A stretch of 64,000 bases of DNA from Paenibacillus sp. FSL H8-0332 (GCF_037963835.1 NZ_CP150145.1:248001-312000), one strand, 5' to 3'; shown: positions 1 through 7,999, numbered from the stretch's first letter. Notes: generated by a model not told the origin, from the sequence alone. Translations and numbers: made by a program.

Positions 1-47
1 CAAGGGAAAGTGGTTATCCGATTTTAAATATTCATATAATTATTTAC

Positions 48-159
48 CGATCGTTCTCAATATGTTATATTGAATTTATAGGACATCACTGCATGATAAG
101 ATTAGGTTAGGTTATTATATCATTTCCTGTGCATTTTCTAGAACAATCATTCTCATATA
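48..159 (+). promoter_or_regulatory. Leader of the SDR gene with two similar operator-like sites
   Basis: The region before the first gene holds two direct copies of a 16-base motif, at 48-63 (cgatcgttctcaatat) and 144-159 (caatcattctcatata), matching at 12 of 16 positions. The second lies just before the ribosome binding site of the gene at 173. Paired sites of this kind suit a TetR- or MarR-type repressor, and SDR genes of this type are often controlled that way, but no regulator gene is visible in the window. Assignment as an operator is inference. Confidence 0.35.
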
Positions 160-172
160 AGGAGCGAATACA

Positions 173-871
173 ATGAACATTTCTGAACAAGTCGCATTTG
201 TTACTGGAGCAAACCGGGGGCTTGGCCGCCAGCTTACGCTTGAACTTCTAGCTAGAGGGGCTAAGGTCTACGCGGGAGCAAGAAATCCGGAGACCCTGGA
301 TATTCCAGGAGTTACCCCTGTAAAACTTGATGTTACCAACCCTCAAGAGGTAGCGGCAGCAGCCAGCCTGGCTAAGGATGTTACAATTCTGATCAACAAT
401 GCAGGATCATCTACAGGCGCTTCTTTGCTGGAAGGGGATATGGAGCAAATCCAGCTTGAATTGGATACGCATTTCTTCGGTACGTTATCCATGGTTCGCG
501 CTTTTGCACCGGTCATCGAGAACAACGGGGGAGGATCGGTTCTGAATATTCTTTCCGCATTATCCTGGTTTAGTGGCGGAGCTGCGGGTGCCTACACAGC
601 TGCGAAGGCTGCAGCATGGGCGCTGACGAACGATCTTCGTTTGAATCTGTATCCCCGTCATATTAGAGTATCAGGCTTACATGTGGGTTATATGGAGACA
701 GACATGACGGCCGGCCTGGATGCTCCCAAATCAAACCCTTCAGATATTGCGAAAATAGCTATTGACGGCATAGCAGCCGGCAGCTTCGAAATTCTTGCCG
801 ACGATACCAGCCGAATGATCCAAGCCGGACTTGCAGGCGGCGTGTCCGCCCTCTACCCGCATCTGTCCTAA
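173..871 (+). CDS. SDR family oxidoreductase
   Basis: A 232-residue classical short-chain dehydrogenase/reductase: a soluble, probably NADP(H)-dependent oxidoreductase of unknown substrate. The cofactor-binding TGANRGLG motif is at residues 11-18, NNAG at 75-78, and the catalytic Ser128, Tyr141 and Lys145 (AYTAAK) are all present. The length is normal for the family. The start is supported by an aaggag ribosome binding site 8 bases upstream. It appears monocistronic: a strong terminator follows at 947. The upstream region carries two similar operator-like sites. The family is sure; the substrate cannot be read from sequence. Confidence 0.9.
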   Translation: MNISEQVAFVTGANRGLGRQLTLELLARGAKVYAGARNPETLDIPGVTPVKLDVTNPQEVAAAASLAKDVTILINNAGSSTGASLLEGDMEQIQLELDTHFFGTLSMVRAFAPVIENNGGGSVLNILSALSWFSGGAAGAYTAAKAAAWALTNDLRLNLYPRHIRVSGLHVGYMETDMTAGLDAPKSNPSDIAKIAIDGIAAGSFEILADDTSRMIQAGLAGGVSALYPHLS

Positions 872-946
872 TCCCAGTGCAATTAAAGTCAGGAACATGG
901 AATTACCGCGTCGTTTAGCCATGGCCCCCATAAACAGGATGTTATC

Positions 947-977
947 GAGTCTCCACATGGAGACTCTTCTTTTTTAT
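947..977 (+). terminator. Intrinsic terminator after SDR gene
   Basis: A perfect 8-bp stem (gagtctcc / ggagactc) with loop acat is followed by ttcttttttatt. It separates the SDR gene from the downstream lipoprotein gene. Confidence 0.85.
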
Positions 978-1026
978 TGTTTAGGAAGTTATTATGATTC
1001 TTATACCTCTAGAACGGAGGATTGAG

Positions 1027-1716
1027 ATGAATATAAAAAGGATAATAACAGCTGCCATTGCATCAATTATGGTATTCGGATTCCTAACGGGTTGTTCCAA
1101 TCTTTCTTCTGAATCAGATGGATTAGCAGCAGCAAGCCTGTCGCCAGAGCAAATTAAGGAGCTTCGTAAAGAATATCCTCTATCCACCGGCTCTCCCGAA
1201 AATGTTGATTTGCGGGATTTAACATTCAAGGAGGTATTGGATCATACGGACACGGTCATAGTTGCTGAAGTCATTCAGCAAATGCCGGATTTCAGCGTGG
1301 ATCTGATAACTGAACCTGGAACTCCATGGGGTAATTTAGCGGAGAAATTGAAGGATTCCGGTCTGGAGCCTTATAAGCCTATGTTTACCTCTTTTCAAGT
1401 TAATGTAGATCAAGTAGTTACTGGTGAAGAGGTTGAAGGGACCATTAACCTGATTTATAACTCTGAGTTCAAGGGCATTGAACCCGAACTCAAACCAGGT
1501 ATGAAAATTGTAGCAGCGGTGAAAAAGGGGGTGGGCTTAGAGCAAGAGGGGAGTTACTCGTATACGCGATATGGTACGTATTATGTCGTAGAAGACGATT
1601 ATGTTCTATCTGCATTCGAGGGACAAACCGAAGAAATGAGAGCCTTCTCCCGGGATACCAACGGTTACAAGCTGGATCATCTCATTGCTGAGATTAAAGC
1701 GCTGAAGGAGAATTAA
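1027..1716 (+). CDS. Putative lipoprotein, hypothetical
   Basis: A 229-residue protein with an N-terminal lipoprotein signal peptide: Lys/Arg at 4-5, a hydrophobic stretch of about 15 residues, then the lipobox FLTGC, so it is probably anchored to the outer face of the membrane. The mature part is acidic and has no motif I recognise. The start at 1027 is chosen because a ggagg ribosome binding site lies at 1016-1020 with correct spacing. An upstream in-frame ATG at 994 has no ribosome binding site and would spoil the signal peptide. It is flanked by terminators on both sides, so it is probably a single-gene unit. The function is unknown. Confidence 0.75.
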   Translation: MNIKRIITAAIASIMVFGFLTGCSNLSSESDGLAAASLSPEQIKELRKEYPLSTGSPENVDLRDLTFKEVLDHTDTVIVAEVIQQMPDFSVDLITEPGTPWGNLAEKLKDSGLEPYKPMFTSFQVNVDQVVTGEEVEGTINLIYNSEFKGIEPELKPGMKIVAAVKKGVGLEQEGSYSYTRYGTYYVVEDDYVLSAFEGQTEEMRAFSRDTNGYKLDHLIAEIKALKEN

Positions 1717-1743
1717 ATAACGATAACTTATCAGCATAATAAC

Positions 1744-1782
1744 AAAACACCCATCCGCCCCATAAAGGCAGATGGGTGTTTG
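1744..1782. terminator. Bidirectional terminator between convergent genes
   Basis: An inverted repeat, aaacacccatc ... gatgggtgttt, lies between the lipoprotein gene (+) and the AraC regulator (-). Both arms are flanked by A/T-rich ends, so it can stop transcription from either side. Confidence 0.8.
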
Positions 1783-2667
1783 CTATACACCATTATTTTT
1801 ACGATAGTCGGAGGGGTTAATGCCCGTCCATCTTTTGAATTGTCTGCTGAAGTGAGAGAGATTCTTGTAGCCTAAACGGTTTGAAATCTCATTTAAAGAT
1901 ATCCTGGGCTGCTGGAGTAATATTTTGGCTTCCTGTAGCTTTAAGTCAGATAGATAGGTGCGGGGCGACATTTTATATATTTTTTGAAATACCTCTAATC
2001 CATAGTTGGGGCTGATCCCAAGCGAAGCAATGATGGGCTGGATGTGAAGGGTGTAATCTGAATTTCCCTGGGTGCAATTTTTCTTAAAAGCTCTCTTGAT
2101 GGCTTCGGCAATTTCTTTGGCATATTTCGCAGTGGTCATCGATTGGTTGGCACGTATCTCCTTGTGAACCGGCTGGATATCTACTAGCACCTCTAATAAC
2201 TCGAACAAGACAATTTGTGCTTTTAGCTTCGCTTTGGTGAACGACAACTCAGGCTCATGCAGAATATCGATCCATGTTTGAAGGCATTTTTTCAGCGGGC
2301 TATGATACAAACTGGAGGGAGAATAGACCCAGTCGCAGTTTTTCAGTATTTTCATCCGTAAGGAGGGCTCGTCTACATCGAAATGAGCACAAAAATAGGT
2401 CATCGATGTAGCAGAAATACACTTATTCGTATGCTCGAACCCAGGCGGAATCAGCAGAATATCACCACTGTTCACGATGAATTGTTCATGATCCATCCTT
2501 GTCTCTTGAGCCCCATCCAACACAATCAGAATCTCAAAGGCATGGTGGGATTCTGTAGTCATGCTCCAATCGGCAGGAACGGTCTGTGTATGTGCGCCAA
2601 AAAAGCGTATATTCCAATCAATGCGCGGCAGCAGCAGCGTCTGTGCACCTGTGAGATAGCTATTCAT
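1783..2667 (-). CDS. AraC family transcriptional regulator
   Basis: About 294 residues. The N-terminal half is a cupin-like AraC ligand-binding domain (HHAFEILIVLDG, then GDILLIPPGFEH). The C-terminal 100 residues form two helix-turn-helix units of the AraC/XylS type (ISLNEISNRLGYKNLSHFSR, then FKRWTGINPSDYR). It is divergent from the GH43 beta-xylosidase at 2816, and this pairing suggests it activates that gene in response to a xylo-oligosaccharide or related sugar (inference). The start at 2667 is preferred for a weak ttgga site; an in-frame ATG at 2721 would add 18 residues. The regulator family is certain. Confidence 0.9.
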   Translation of the reverse strand: MNSYLTGAQTLLLPRIDWNIRFFGAHTQTVPADWSMTTESHHAFEILIVLDGAQETRMDHEQFIVNSGDILLIPPGFEHTNKCISATSMTYFCAHFDVDEPSLRMKILKNCDWVYSPSSLYHSPLKKCLQTWIDILHEPELSFTKAKLKAQIVLFELLEVLVDIQPVHKEIRANQSMTTAKYAKEIAEAIKRAFKKNCTQGNSDYTLHIQPIIASLGISPNYGLEVFQKIYKMSPRTYLSDLKLQEAKILLQQPRISLNEISNRLGYKNLSHFSRQFKRWTGINPSDYRKNNGV

Positions 2668-2815
2668 ATGTTCCAATTTGCAGCACCTGCCTTTGATTTG
2701 GGTAAATCTAGCCGTAATCATCCCATCGCATAAGTACGTTAGTAGTTATTATAATATACATAGACAACAGGAAAAGGGTAAATAATATGGCTAAACAGCG
2801 AAGGGAAGCAAATAA

Positions 2816-4474
2816 ATGACGAAGATTAATAATCCTATAATCCCTGGAATGGCACCAGATCCCTCTATTATTAGAGTGGATGATGTGTATTATATTGCAA
2901 CCTCCACGTTTCATTGGAATCCCGGTATTCAAATTTTCAAGTCAACCGATTTAGCCAATTGGGAGCTGACGGCCTTTGCCCTGAATAAAGGTGAAGTGAA
3001 TCTAAGAGGCACAAATACTCCAGCCGGGATCTGGGCACCGCATCTATCCTATGATTCTAGGACGAACCGGTACTGGTTAGCTTATTCGCATATGTTAAAC
3101 ATGGCAGGCCGTGAATTTAATTCGGATTCCTATGCCATGTGGGCAGAAGATATCCATGGACCCTGGTCTGAGCCCATCTATCTGACATCCATCGGTTTCG
3201 ATCCGGCGCTCTTCCATGATGAAGATGGCAGACACTATGTGTCCATTCTTGAATGGGAGACCCGTGAAGGGTATCAGGCGCCTGGACATATTGTGATCGC
3301 TGAATTTGATTTGAATGAGGGAAAGTTGGTTGGACAATGGCACCGGGTGACGCAAGGCTTCACCAGCCGAGGCTGTGCTGAAGCACCGCAGATCTATAAA
3401 TATAGAGGTATGTACTATCTTTTATTAGCAGCTGGCGGAACGGGTTATGCTCATGGTGTTGAGCTGGGGCGTGCAGAGAATATTTTTGGTCCCTATGAAC
3501 CGCATCCGTCGGGAGAGCCTATTATCACCTCCTCGCCGCGCCATCTATTCTCACTGGGTAATCCGGATGCCGGGCATTTTGAGATGTATAATCCAAGTTC
3601 AATCATGCAAAAAGCAGGTCACGGCTCATTAGTTCAAACACAAACAGGCGAATGGTACATTGCCCATCTAATGTCACGGCCTGTGGAAGGAACGCTTTTA
3701 AACCCATTAGGCCGTGAAACCTCTATACAAAAAATGCATTGGACAGAGGATGGCTGGCTGGAAATGAAGGATGGATCGAATGTAGCCAAAATGGAAGTTG
3801 AGGGGTTAACAGGTGTTGAATTAGAGGCCGATGGAATCTCTCATGACGTATTTGATGATTTTAACCAGGAGAAATATGATCTTCATTTTCTGACTCCATA
3901 CCGGGACCAGCAAGCTGCATGGGTGAATACGGTTGAACGTCCGGGTTACTTACGCATTCATGGAGAGAATTCTTTCTTCTCGCAGATCCATCCGGCGATT
4001 ATGGCCACGCGTGCAACCTCCCTTCATTATGAAGTTCAAACCAAGGTTGAGTTTCATCCCGATCATTATTCGGAAACGGCCGGTCTGGGGCTATACTATG
4101 ATTCAAATAATTGGCTGTATGTTCACTTGACCCACTCGGAATCAGAGGGGACCGTTCTATATGTGCTGCAGGCCAAGCTGGGGGAACGTACCGAATTGGT
4201 CCACAATTACATTCCAGTCCCTGAAGACGCAGCGGAGCTCAAGATTATCTATAATGCAGGCCTCGCGAGTATCCTGTACCGCTTCGGGGATAACGGGGAT
4301 TGGCAAGCTTTTGTAGAGGCTATCGATGTTCTCTATTTGTCGGATGAAGGTGTGAACGGGGAGCCGGGGGAGATTGGCGGATTTACAGGGTTGTTCAATT
4401 TCATCGGTTCCGTTGATGCTCACCAGCATGACTCCTTCGCTGATTTTGAATACTATGTGGTGAAGAATTACTAG
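2816..4474 (+). CDS. GH43 family glycoside hydrolase, probable beta-xylosidase
   Basis: A 552-residue glycoside hydrolase family 43 enzyme that probably removes xylose from the non-reducing end of xylo-oligosaccharides (some relatives cleave alpha-arabinosides). The five-bladed propeller domain fills residues 1 to about 320. The three expected acidic catalytic residues are visible: Asp15 in PGMAPDPS, Asp129 in GFDPALFHDEDG and Glu189 in GCAEAPQIY. A C-terminal beta-sandwich (about 340-552), usual for XynB-type GH43 enzymes, completes the normal length. There is no signal peptide, so it acts on imported oligosaccharides in the cytoplasm. It is divergent from an AraC regulator, with a tataat box at 2750 in the shared intergenic region. 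Confidence 0.92.
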   Translation: MTKINNPIIPGMAPDPSIIRVDDVYYIATSTFHWNPGIQIFKSTDLANWELTAFALNKGEVNLRGTNTPAGIWAPHLSYDSRTNRYWLAYSHMLNMAGREFNSDSYAMWAEDIHGPWSEPIYLTSIGFDPALFHDEDGRHYVSILEWETREGYQAPGHIVIAEFDLNEGKLVGQWHRVTQGFTSRGCAEAPQIYKYRGMYYLLLAAGGTGYAHGVELGRAENIFGPYEPHPSGEPIITSSPRHLFSLGNPDAGHFEMYNPSSIMQKAGHGSLVQTQTGEWYIAHLMSRPVEGTLLNPLGRETSIQKMHWTEDGWLEMKDGSNVAKMEVEGLTGVELEADGISHDVFDDFNQEKYDLHFLTPYRDQQAAWVNTVERPGYLRIHGENSFFSQIHPAIMATRATSLHYEVQTKVEFHPDHYSETAGLGLYYDSNNWLYVHLTHSESEGTVLYVLQAKLGERTELVHNYIPVPEDAAELKIIYNAGLASILYRFGDNGDWQAFVEAIDVLYLSDEGVNGEPGEIGGFTGLFNFIGSVDAHQHDSFADFEYYVVKNY

Positions 4475-4582
4475 CCAAGGACGCCATACGTTCTTCGCCT
4501 GGTGGTGCCCGGAGCCGGGGTGAACTGGTGAAAACGCCGGAGATGGTGTACCTTAGATAGTATTAGTCTTTAGGAGTGGTGA

Positions 4583-4786
4583 ATGGTTGTGAAGAAAAGT
4601 AGACAAACCCCCGTGCTGGTCGCGGCCTCTATCCTGCTCATTATTGTCAGCAGCCTGATCCCGTCGGATCAATCGGCTTGGCTGGGGGCGTTACAGACCC
4701 TTATGCTGGGAGCCGGATTGCTCGGCTGCTGTATGGCTTTTTGGCGGTTTGCCAAGGGCGGCAAGGGTGGTAAGGGCAAGAGCTGA
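4583..4786 (+). CDS. Small two-helix membrane protein, hypothetical
   Basis: A 67-residue protein with two predicted membrane helices (about 10-27 and 34-53) and a Gly/Lys-rich basic tail (FAKGGKGGKGKS). An aggag ribosome binding site lies at 4572-4576, well spaced for this ATG. It has no close motif, and nothing around it indicates a role. It is a plausible real small gene because of the ribosome binding site and the clear membrane pattern, and because a terminator follows at 4892. Confidence 0.6.
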   Translation: MVVKKSRQTPVLVAASILLIIVSSLIPSDQSAWLGALQTLMLGAGLLGCCMAFWRFAKGGKGGKGKS

Positions 4787-4891
4787 GTTCGATGTACTGA
4801 ACGGTCGGCGGAGACAGGATCAGTGCATGATGGTTAGCTATGTAAGGTAAGCCAAGCACTTTATGGGTGCTGGTGCTGAGAGTCAATGACT

Positions 4892-4920
4892 AAGTCGCGG
4901 CGGATGCTGCGGCTTTTTTT
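4892..4920 (+). terminator. Terminator preceding the group II intron
   Basis: A 7-bp stem, aagtcgc / gcggctt with one G-U pair, is followed by a run of seven T. It ends the transcript of the small membrane protein gene. The group II intron begins about 8 bases after the T-run, a placement known for intron classes that target terminator motifs. Confidence 0.6.
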
Positions 4921-5271
4921 GATAGGCGTGCCCAGAGGCACGCATTATCTAGTTGGTGCAAGTCCAACCAAGAGAGGGGCCAAGCCACTCTTGTAGCTAG
5001 GATGCTTGCGCATGGCGAAATCTGTGTGTAAAAGCGCATCGACAAAAGTACCGGTCAGAGACTGGGCGAGCAACAACCCAGGCCGTAACATCAAGTGAAT
5101 CCTGCCGCGTCGTCAAAAAGGCCCTGCGAAGGGGAAGAGAGGAAGCCGAGTCCCGCTTTCATGGACGAAGGCCAAGGAAGCTGTACAGAACTTGGAACAA
5201 CAGTGAAGAATCCTCCGGGGTATAGGGATCGGCATGGGTTGAAAGATAATGCAGTGAACTGGGGAGACCCT

Positions 5272-5298
5272 CCCCCACACGGGGGTTTTTTTTTTTTT
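5272..5298 (+). terminator. Terminator-like hairpin with T13 run inside the intron
   Basis: Within the structured 5' part of the group II intron the sequence reads ccccc-acac-ggggg followed by 13 T. As RNA this is a textbook intrinsic terminator, 160 bases upstream of the reverse transcriptase start. It may reduce transcription of the intron ORF, or it may be an expanded loop tolerated in a peripheral domain. The form is directly visible; its effect is inference. Confidence 0.55.
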
Positions 5299-5460
5299 AG
5301 AAACCCGTAAATAGGCGCTCTATAAGTCCAAAAGACGAAATGAACCGTCTGTGGGAAGGGAGTCCGAGGGGCTCGTAGTACCGAAGAACCTAAGGACAAC
5401 ATAACCTTAGGGAGGGAAGGAGCCCTGCTTTGTTTACGCTTTTGGAGGAGGTACGAGTGA

Positions 5461-6753
5461 GTGAATGCCAACCGGCTAACGACACCCAAAGAAAAAGTTC
5501 AAGAACTCCAAGAAAAGCTAGGTCATGCGGCCAAGGAGAACAACAAGCGTAAATTCCATGCGCTGTACGACAAAGTCTATCGCTGGGATGTGCTGAGTGA
5601 AGCCTGGAGACGAGTTAAGGCAAACAAGGGAGCGGCTGGAGTAGATGCCGTGACGCTCGCAGATATTGAAGCACAAGGAGAAATACGGTTCCTGAAGGAC
5701 TGTGAGCGAGAATTGAAAGCAGGTAGCTACGATCCAGAGCCCGTACGGCGGCACTATATCCCAAAGAAAGACGGGAAACAAAGACCGCTGGGTATCCCGA
5801 CGGTGCGCGACCGAGTCATACAGATGGCAACGAAACTCGTGATTGAACCGATCTTTGAAGCAGACTTCGAAGAAGTATCCTTCGGATTTCGCCCGAAGCG
5901 AAGTGCGAAAGGAGCGCTGGATCGAATCCGGAAAGCCTGCAACCGCAAAGGGAATTGGGTAGTCGACGTCGATATCCAAGGCTACTTCGACAACATTAAC
6001 CAGGAGAAACTTATGAAATTGGTACAAATGCGTATCAATGACAGGCGAATCCTGAAATTAATACGGAAGTGGCTTCAAGCGGGTGTGATGGAAGAAGGAA
6101 ACGTAAGGCGTTCCGATTTAGGCACACCGCAAGGTGGGGTGATTTCACCGCTACTGGCGAATATCTATCTGAATTACTTTGACCGACTATGGGAGAAATA
6201 CGGAAGGGGGTTGGGAGAACTGACAAGGTATGCAGACGACCTGGTGGTGGTCTGTAAAACCAAAAAGGACGCCGAACATGCTTATGAGCTCATAAGCAGG
6301 ATTATGGAACGTCTAGAGTTAACCTTACACCCGGTCAAAACTCGCATTGTAGGCCTGTGGACAGGAGAGGAAGGATTCGACTTCTTAGGAATGCACCACC
6401 GAAAAACGAAAGCAGAAACCTCTCAAGGGAAGGTGTACTATACCACCCAGCAGTGGCTAACGAAGAAGGCAGAGGAACGTATTCGAGGCGTGGTCAAAGA
6501 TAGATTAGCACCGCCCGGCATGCGATCTAAATCGTTTGCGGAACACGTGAAATGGCTCAATCCGAAGATACAAGGATGGAGAAATTATTACTACACGAAC
6601 TACAGCCAAAAGAGATTAGCTAAGCTAGACTGGTATATTCTGCAGCGATTAACCCGGTGGTACGCGAAGAAGAGACAGCGCAGAAGATGGATGAGTTCAC
6701 TATCTGAAGTCAAGTATATAGCCAACATGAATGGACTAAAAACGCTATTGTGA
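5461..6753 (+). CDS. ltrA: Group II intron reverse transcriptase/maturase
   Basis: A 430-residue intron-encoded protein that acts as maturase for splicing and as reverse transcriptase for retrohoming. The RT finger and palm blocks are present: [13 protein letters not shown] at 111-123, [13 protein letters not shown] at 141-153, the [14 protein letters not shown] block at 221-234 and the YADD active site at 257-260. A maturase (GIIM/X) domain follows around 330-410 ([13 protein letters not shown]). The protein ends soon afterwards with no HNH endonuclease domain. The start is GTG at 5461, behind a ggaggagg ribosome binding site. It is intact with no frameshift, so the intron may be active. Confidence 0.95.
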   Translation: MNANRLTTPKEKVQELQEKLGHAAKENNKRKFHALYDKVYRWDVLSEAWRRVKANKGAAGVDAVTLADIEAQGEIRFLKDCERELKAGSYDPEPVRRHYIPKKDGKQRPLGIPTVRDRVIQMATKLVIEPIFEADFEEVSFGFRPKRSAKGALDRIRKACNRKGNWVVDVDIQGYFDNINQEKLMKLVQMRINDRRILKLIRKWLQAGVMEEGNVRRSDLGTPQGGVISPLLANIYLNYFDRLWEKYGRGLGELTRYADDLVVVCKTKKDAEHAYELISRIMERLELTLHPVKTRIVGLWTGEEGFDFLGMHHRKTKAETSQGKVYYTTQQWLTKKAEERIRGVVKDRLAPPGMRSKSFAEHVKWLNPKIQGWRNYYYTNYSQKRLAKLDWYILQRLTRWYAKKRQRRRWMSSLSEVKYIANMNGLKTLL

Positions 6754-6781
6754 TCTGCATGCTCATGAATGACAAACATCG

Positions 6782-6852
6782 GAAAGCCGTATGAGGGAAA
6801 ACCTCACGTACGGTTTGATGAGGAGGGGCTGGTTAATCCAGCCCTTTACTCT
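6782..6852 (+). ncRNA. Group II intron domains V and VI
   Basis: Domain V is the conserved catalytic hairpin: agccgtatgag pairs with ctcacgtacggtt across a gaaa loop, carrying the AGC triad. It is followed by a domain VI helix (ggggctgg / ccagccc) and the tail tttactcta with an unpaired A as the likely branch point. This fixes the 3' end of the intron to around 6850-6853. Confidence 0.85.
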
Positions 6853-6874
6853 AGAATTTATATGTTTTGGGTCC

Positions 6875-6939
6875 CCGCAAAGTACCTGAGTCATCATCGA
6901 AGCTAAACCCCACTTTGTGGGGTTATTTTGCGGACTCAG
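6875..6939 (+). other. Structured element after the intron: hairpin nested in a possible pseudoknot
   Basis: A terminator-like hairpin (accccac-ttt-gtggggt then attttg) at 6907-6930 is enclosed by two further pairings: ccgcaaa (6875-6881) with tttgcgg (6927-6933), and ctgagtc (6886-6892) with gactcag (6933-6939). The two outer helices interleave, so together they would form a pseudoknot or two alternative folds. The rest of the region to the gene stop at 7169 has no convincing gene and shows only scattered agtccgc-like words. Confidence 0.5.
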
Positions 6940-7168
6940 CGGCCCTTATTTCGTGAAAAAGACCGATTAACTCCCCGTTACGGACTGATAGGACGTTAAG
7001 GGCTGTGTGGAGCGCAAAATGAGGCGGAATGGGTTAATTAAGCGCCTCTCAGTCCGCTTGGCCTTCGGCATGGTCCCATTTGCCGAAATAGCGGATCTGT
7101 AGTCCGCACGGCCCGCTATCCATCTCCTTCTACCGCACTCATGCCTATATCCCATATCTTCCTCAGTC

Positions 7169-7624
7169 TCATCCCGCCGAAGGGCGGTGGACCGCAGGCA
7201 AGGTTGAATGTGCGGCTGCCATCTGTTCGCGTATTCCTCTAAGCCGCGCCTTCAGCTCGGGGATGCTGCACTCCAGGATCTGGCTGATGTCGGGCAGGGG
7301 GAGCTGGATGCCGTACCATAAGGCACTGGTAACGTGATCATCCCAGTTAAGCAGCCCAGAAGCGCAGCGGCTACGGTCCCGGGCGAGCACGGCACATTGG
7401 CGGATGCACTCTCTGTAGGCAGAAGCAGCAGCGCCGTCTCCTGAGAGGCTGTCCTTCAGCCACAGTGGATGGAGTGCCGCGAAGGTGGCGGTGGTTGCTT
7501 GCTCGGCGCGGGCCCCCTTTTCGAGCAGCAGGCAGCTAAGCGCATAGACGGGGCCGCTAGATTGCTGGATGAAGTGGTTGAATCCGGCAGCGCTTGCTGC
7601 CTTGGGCGATAAGGGGTCAGGCAT
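7169..7624 (-). CDS. Divergent ECF sigma-like protein under a c-di-AMP riboswitch
   Basis: A 151-residue protein with a faint resemblance to ECF sigma factors. Residues about 25-55 (VYALSCLLLEKGARAEQAT) recall region 2, and residues 93-135 (DDHVTSALWYGIQL, ISQILECSIPELKARLRG) read like a region 4 helix-turn-helix. The usual acidic core-binding motifs are poor, so it may be a degenerate sigma or a regulator that mimics one. The ribosome binding site aggaagga is 8-9 bases before the ATG. Upstream on the same strand are a terminator and a full ydaO/yuaA riboswitch, so its expression should respond to cyclic di-AMP. No functional assignment is certain. Confidence 0.65.
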   Translation of the reverse strand: MPDPLSPKAASAAGFNHFIQQSSGPVYALSCLLLEKGARAEQATTATFAALHPLWLKDSLSGDGAAASAYRECIRQCAVLARDRSRCASGLLNWDDHVTSALWYGIQLPLPDISQILECSIPELKARLRGIREQMAAAHSTLPAVHRPSAG

Positions 7625-7673
7625 GTGGTCACGTTCCTTCCTGAATCTGTACTTTAGTGTTCATTCCAGCGCG

Positions 7674-7711
7674 CAAAAAACCGCAGGACAGAGGAGGACC
7701 TCTGCCTGCGG
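7674..7711 (-). terminator. Expression-platform terminator of the c-di-AMP riboswitch
   Basis: On the minus strand ccgcaggcagagg pairs with cctctgtcctgcgg (one bulge) and is followed by six T. It lies between the aptamer and the gene starting at 7624, where an off-switch of the ydaO class would have its terminator. Confidence 0.85.
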
Positions 7712-7767
7712 TTTTGGGTATAAGGCGTTAGACGCCTAGCGCAAAATCGTGGCGGATCTGGCTCTCT

Positions 7768-7922
7768 CTTAGCGCTTACGGGGTTAGCTGTCGGATTCGG
7801 ACGGTGAGAGTCGCCCTACCTGCCGGAGACTTGCGCGTGGCATTCTCCTTCGGATTCACCCCAAGTCGGCCTGACGGCCGGATGGTTCCCCCGTTTTCCA
7901 CATGACGGAAATTCAGCGTGCA
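7768..7922 (-). promoter_or_regulatory. c-di-AMP riboswitch (ydaO/yuaA leader)
   Basis: Read on the minus strand, the leader has the hallmark conserved blocks of the ydaO/yuaA class in order: cgctgaatttccgtcatg, an acgggggaacc block, ttggggtgaatccg, gtagggcgactc, and the 3' block gaatccgacagctaacc-ccgtaagcg. The last closes the P1 helix with the cgct at the 5' end. This class binds cyclic di-AMP and usually turns downstream genes off through a terminator, which is present here at 7674-7711. Known targets include cell-wall hydrolases and potassium transporters; here the only downstream gene is the sigma-like protein at 7169-7624. Confidence 0.9.
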
Positions 7923-7969
7923 ATGCATATGCTCATTTTCATGAATGCGTTCATTTGCTTTCAACACGA

Positions 7970-7999
7970 ATCATACTCTGTTCAGAGGGGGGTTGTAAA
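7970..7999 (-). promoter_or_regulatory. SigA-type promoter for the riboswitch transcript
   Basis: On the minus strand TTTACA (7994-7999) and TATGAT (7970-7975) are separated by 18 bases. Transcription would start near 7963, about 40 bases before the aptamer. This fixes the direction of the riboswitch unit. Confidence 0.7.

Larger units (their letters stand above)
4928..6852 (+). mobile_element. Group II intron with reverse transcriptase ORF
   Basis: A complete-looking bacterial group II intron of about 1.9 kb. The 5' end is placed at gtgcccag (4928), where a short hairpin gcgtgcc-caga-ggcacgc sits. About 530 bases of structured non-coding RNA (domains I-III) precede the reverse transcriptase gene in domain IV. 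Domain V (aaagccgtatgag ... ctcacgtacggtttg) and domain VI, with an actct end, follow. The RT lacks a C-terminal endonuclease, and the element sits directly behind a terminator hairpin and T-run, as group IIC-like introns do. The exact ends are uncertain by a few bases. The 3' flank agaatttatatgttt matches the 5' end of a repeat family found three more times in this window. Confidence 0.85.

Noticed and set aside
6967..7155. 62-codon minus-strand frame between the intron and the sigma-like gene
   Set aside because: No ribosome binding site, no hydrophobic or domain pattern; treated as non-coding.
7776..7967. 63-codon minus-strand open frame
   Set aside because: It coincides with the conserved blocks of the c-di-AMP riboswitch and is an accident of that structured RNA.
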